From assembly GCA_031259085.1 (NCBI GenBank), contig JAIRMA010000084.1, forward strand, positions 1 through 36,825: DNA of 36,825 nucleotides. Direction: 5' to 3'. Below, piece after piece: positions 34,032-36,825 of the stretch. The position numbers and the translations under genes were made by a program. Each line of letters starts with the position of its first letter. The first letter of the stretch is position 1. This DNA is from Christensenellaceae bacterium. Lineage in GTDB: Bacteria > Bacillota > Clostridia > Christensenellales > DTU072. The notes beneath the pieces were generated by a model. That model saw nothing but the letters and a program-made list of their open reading frames with translations, ran no database searches and was not told the DNA's origin.

Positions 34032-35900
34032 CTATTTAAAGACATTAATTAAGGATTTTATTTCTTTTATCGAATCATCGCTATGGAGCTTAATTGGAAT
34101 GTCTATATTGAATGCGTCTAGTATTATTTTAATATCACCTACTGTATAATTAGTGAATCTATATTCCTCACTTGGTAGCTTTTCTACCTGCCAGGAGCTT
34201 AGCGCAATTTGTATCTTCTCTGCTGACATCTCAATATTAAAAGGTTCTCTTTTTTTAGACTTGTTCTTTATTGTAGAATTGAATTCGCGAATTTTCTTTT
34301 GAATTATACAGATAAGCAATTGGGCTATCATTGAAATGAGAGAATTGGCTTCTGTGTAATATCCGCCCTTAATGAAACCAGGACAGGTTTCTAATGTTTC
34401 CCTCATTACTTGAAATTGATTGTCTGCGTCAGCTAACCGCCTGCTCCTTTCAATCAGCTTTTGTTCATCCATATCAATTTCGGAAGTTATAATTTGATAA
34501 AATCCAAAATTCCTTTTATATTCTTTTATTTTATTTCGATCTATTAATTTCTTTAAATCTGTAGACTTAAATAATTCATCCGTGTTTGAATTTAGTATGT
34601 CCTTGCATAAAAAACGTTTTATGCTTTTCACTTCACTCCTACTAACATCGAAACTTTTCGTGGAGGTACTAAATTTATCTAATAGTCTAAAATACCACTC
34701 CCATTCGGCGATAGATTTCTTAGCATCCGTCTCACTCCAATAAACGAGAACCTTTTCTTTTATAACCCTTTCGTTTTTCTTTTCATCTAACACTACTCTC
34801 TCTATTATTCTGCTTTTGTATTTGAATGAATTACTGATATGAATATATCCATTATCAGAATATGCCCATTTCAATTCATCTGCACTACTCATAAGTAAAC
34901 TATTTGATGCTATGTAACCATTTCCAGAATCAATAATACGTACTAAATCTGAATAAACCAATCTACATTGATGAACTATCAGTATGAACCTAGATGAATC
35001 CAAATCATCTATTGTGTTTCTTAATGAATGTTTCATTGATAGATGATCAACTGCGTTCCCTGAGAATGATTCTACTGATATTGGTAATCCATCATTGTCT
35101 ATAAAAAGTCCAATTTGAAATGTCGACTGTTCTCGCTCCACTTGAAATGTTGGTTGCGGTCTCTCTTCTTTAGACACACATATTTTGGACATGTCACTAT
35201 CAGTTACGATCCCATAATCATCTAAAACATCCTCATCAGGCTCGTCTGCCTCAAAATGAAAATCTGTTATACTATAGTAAGTATATTCTTTAGATCGACC
35301 ACCATTTGCAACTAAATTAGAGTTTATCATTTGTATTATCTGCTTTTTGAACCTATCAATGAACGCTAGTGTATCATAAACATTATCAGGATTATGGTCA
35401 TCTAAAATCGGCGCATAATAGCTGTCATTTTGTAAAACTGTTGAGAAATTGGATGCAGGACCTAGTATTCGGTCAAAAACTAATAATTTAAAAAACCCAT
35501 AGACGTCATATTCAATCTTAGTTAGATTTTTACAATTTGCAAAAACTACTGGAAGGCCTAGTTCATCCAAAATACAATCTAATAAAATATTAGAACAATG
35601 TTTATTCTTAGATAGGCAAATTGGATCGCCATAATCAAACATATAATTGAAATTAATACCATAATCAGGGTCTATTGTGCAATATGGCTCTAATGCTGGA
35701 ATTAGCGGCCTTCCAGCTTTAAATGACTCTCTAAGCCTTTCTAAATAGTCTGGCTCTCCATCATCATATTTGGAAAGAAGCCCCAAATAAAGCACTACAA
35801 ATTTATGTGTAGATATTTTTCCCGACTTGCCTTTGATTCGCTTTGAATCAGTCAAGCGTAACCTAGGATTTTTCTTTGGATCTAATACTTCTATATACAT
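34032..35900 (-). CDS. Full-length IS1634-like transposase with apparently lost DDE residues
   Basis: 622 residues, full length for the family. The N-terminal region shows KFVVLYLGLLSKYDDGEPDY, and the RNase H-fold core follows. The first catalytic Asp is expected in YYD.T.f.FE, but the protein has YYSITDFHFE, so Ser210 replaces it. SKEERPQP is followed by a short internal duplication (PTFQVER / STFQIG), then GLFIDNDGLPI. The second Asp is expected in FIVVADRGL, but the protein has FILIVHQCRL, giving His310. The Glu region is ADNQFQVMR, giving Asp493 and Arg500 in place of Glu and Lys. GAGGGG is 9 bases before the ATG. A promoter candidate (TTGCAT-N17-GATACT, 35935-35963, with TG before the -10) exists. 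No terminal inverted repeats were found. Confidence 0.75.
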   Translation of the reverse strand: MYIEVLDPKKNPRLRLTDSKRIKGKSGKISTHKFVVLYLGLLSKYDDGEPDYLERLRESFKAGRPLIPALEPYCTIDPDYGINFNYMFDYGDPICLSKNKHCSNILLDCILDELGLPVVFANCKNLTKIEYDVYGFFKLLVFDRILGPASNFSTVLQNDSYYAPILDDHNPDNVYDTLAFIDRFKKQIIQMINSNLVANGGRSKEYTYYSITDFHFEADEPDEDVLDDYGIVTDSDMSKICVSKEERPQPTFQVEREQSTFQIGLFIDNDGLPISVESFSGNAVDHLSMKHSLRNTIDDLDSSRFILIVHQCRLVYSDLVRIIDSGNGYIASNSLLMSSADELKWAYSDNGYIHISNSFKYKSRIIERVVLDEKKNERVIKEKVLVYWSETDAKKSIAEWEWYFRLLDKFSTSTKSFDVSRSEVKSIKRFLCKDILNSNTDELFKSTDLKKLIDRNKIKEYKRNFGFYQIITSEIDMDEQKLIERSRRLADADNQFQVMRETLETCPGFIKGGYYTEANSLISMIAQLLICIIQKKIREFNSTIKNKSKKREPFNIEMSAEKIQIALSSWQVEKLPSEEYRFTNYTVGDIKIILDAFNIDIPIKLHSDDSIKEIKSLINVFK

Positions 35901-36603
35901 TATATATACCCCTCTTGCGCCCTTACCATATGATAGTATCGCATATAATTAACGGAAATGCAATTATAAATAAATATAAATATATAAAATTTCGTAGCCA
36001 TTATCGATTTATTTTTGTGATGAATGGGAACCTAGGATTTGAGATCTCTAACACATTTGCATGTTTATATAATGTATTCTAAACCCCGACAAAATTAAAT
36101 ATCAATGCATCTTCATAACTTTTAAGTTGTGTCCTTTTATGTAGCCTTGAATTTGCACTTTCTAATTGAATTCGCGCCTTGCTTGATTGCTCATATTCTT
36201 AATCTATTTATCAGTTCATCCTATTAGTATTAAGATAAAACTCTATCCTTTAAAATATGATAATTTATCATTCATTTTAGGTTCACTTTTAGTCGATTTT
36301 GTAATCAAAACTCCATTTTAAATGAATATTTGAGAGTAAGATTTCAAGAGATTAACTGAATGTTTTCTAAAATTATGTAAACAACAATCATTATCATTAT
36401 ATTGTTATGCTACAATACATTAAAAAATACAAATACCATTTTCTCTGGTTTGATAAAATATATCAGAATTTAAAGGACTTCTTAAAAATCACACTACTAA
36501 TATAAGGTTACTTCCTGGTAATGTTATAAATTTCTTTTAATTTTTTAGTCTCTATCAATAAAGGTTTACATATACTCAAATAATTTATGATGTCTCTTTA
36601 CGG
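35901..36603. other. AT-rich intergenic stretch
   Basis: It contains the promoter candidate of the transposase-like gene (35935-35963, minus strand) at its left end. A plus-strand TGC-TACAAT extended -10 lies near 36409-36417, with no gene after it. Nothing else is recognised. Confidence 0.35.
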
Positions 36604-36640
36604 TTTCAAAAGGTCACTAAACACAAGTGACCTTTTGAAA
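36604..36640 (-). terminator. Bidirectional terminator after the leftward surface-protein gene
   Basis: TTTCAAAAGGTCACT (36604-36618) pairs perfectly with AGTGACCTTTTGAAA (36626-36640) around AAACACA. The 15-bp stem has T-rich sequence on both sides, 20 bases past the stop codon at 36661. Confidence 0.8.
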
Positions 36641-36660
36641 TTTCTAATATAATGGTCCTA

Positions 36661-36825
36661 TTATCTATTACGTTTTTTATGTTTCATTGCGATTATAATT
36701 GCCATCAAACCTAATAGAACTACTGAGCCAGTCATAATAATCCAAAAATATGAATTTGAATTATCCTCTATGACAAAGTAGTACGTTAGTGTGGTAGCCT
36801 CATTGTTCTCATCGCCCTCAAATGT
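36661..36825 (-). CDS. C-terminal membrane anchor of a surface protein (partial)
   Basis: 54 codons plus the stop lie inside the window; the rest runs off the right edge. The visible end reads TLTYYFVIEDNSNSYF, then a single TM helix (WIIMTGSVVLLGLMAIIIAM) and a basic tail KHKKRNR. This is the arrangement of a wall or membrane-anchored exported protein with its C-terminus in the cytoplasm. No LPxTG sorting motif is seen in the visible part. A strong terminator follows. The kind of ectodomain cannot be told. Confidence 0.7.
   Translation of the reverse strand, partial: TFEGDENNEATTLTYYFVIEDNSNSYFWIIMTGSVVLLGLMAIIIAMKHKKRNR

Noticed and set aside
1-36825. CRISPR arrays, tRNA and rRNA genes
   Set aside because: No regularly spaced repeats, cloverleaf signatures or rRNA-like blocks were seen on either strand.

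Overview
The window looks like a piece of an AT-rich Gram-positive (Bacillota, Clostridia-like) chromosome, probably from a gut or other anaerobic lineage. The evidence is strong AGGAGG-type ribosome binding sites, consensus sigma-A promoters, lipobox lipoproteins, BspA-type leucine-rich repeat and Listeria-Bacteroides repeat surface proteins, and ER/SipW-type signal peptidases. Species cannot be named from the sequence alone.

Layout. 1-3150 is a mobile and decayed zone: a promoter for a leftward gene just off the edge, an IS5-type transposase relic, a transposase N-terminus relic, an intact BRO-N/Fic-like gene and fragments resembling type I restriction specificity subunits. 3536-7579 carries two leftward lipoprotein genes, one BspA-like with duplicated Ig-like units and one with a Listeria-Bacteroides repeat. 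8464-13670 is a leftward four-gene operon: SipW-like peptidase, membrane-tethered McrB-like AAA+ ATPase, DUF2357-like protein, second SipW-like peptidase. It is preceded by a consensus promoter and what reads as a cyclic-di-GMP-I (GEMM) riboswitch at 13928-13990. 14274-16097 is a membrane-anchored extracellular protein of unknown function. 16750-19470 is a second accessory patch: a GC-richer AlbA_2/ATP-binding regulator-type gene, with a near-leaderless promoter, lies between two direct copies of a ~240-bp repeat that also occurs at 199-431. 20208-24994 is the conserved core: pgsA, valS, a CvpA-like membrane protein and a DUF1508 protein with a hendecad-like repeat tail, ending in a strong terminator. 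25771-28782 holds an IS1634-like transposase with a lost catalytic Asp, a methylenetetrahydrofolate reductase and a copper-chaperone-like protein. 29771-33288 is a transglutaminase-domain lipoprotein with a promoter-terminator unit in its leader. 33365-35900 holds an HsdS fragment and a second IS1634-like transposase whose catalytic triad appears lost. The right edge cuts the C-terminal membrane anchor of another leftward surface protein.

How they fit together (inference). The most interesting unit is the c-di-GMP-riboswitch-controlled peptidase/AAA+/DUF2357/peptidase operon next to large secreted adhesin-like proteins. It suggests a second-messenger-controlled surface-protein processing or remodelling machine assembled from McrBC-like parts but placed at the membrane and apparently without a nuclease. 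The accessory patches look like debris of one or more type I restriction-modification loci and insertion sequences, linked by repeated sequence blocks.
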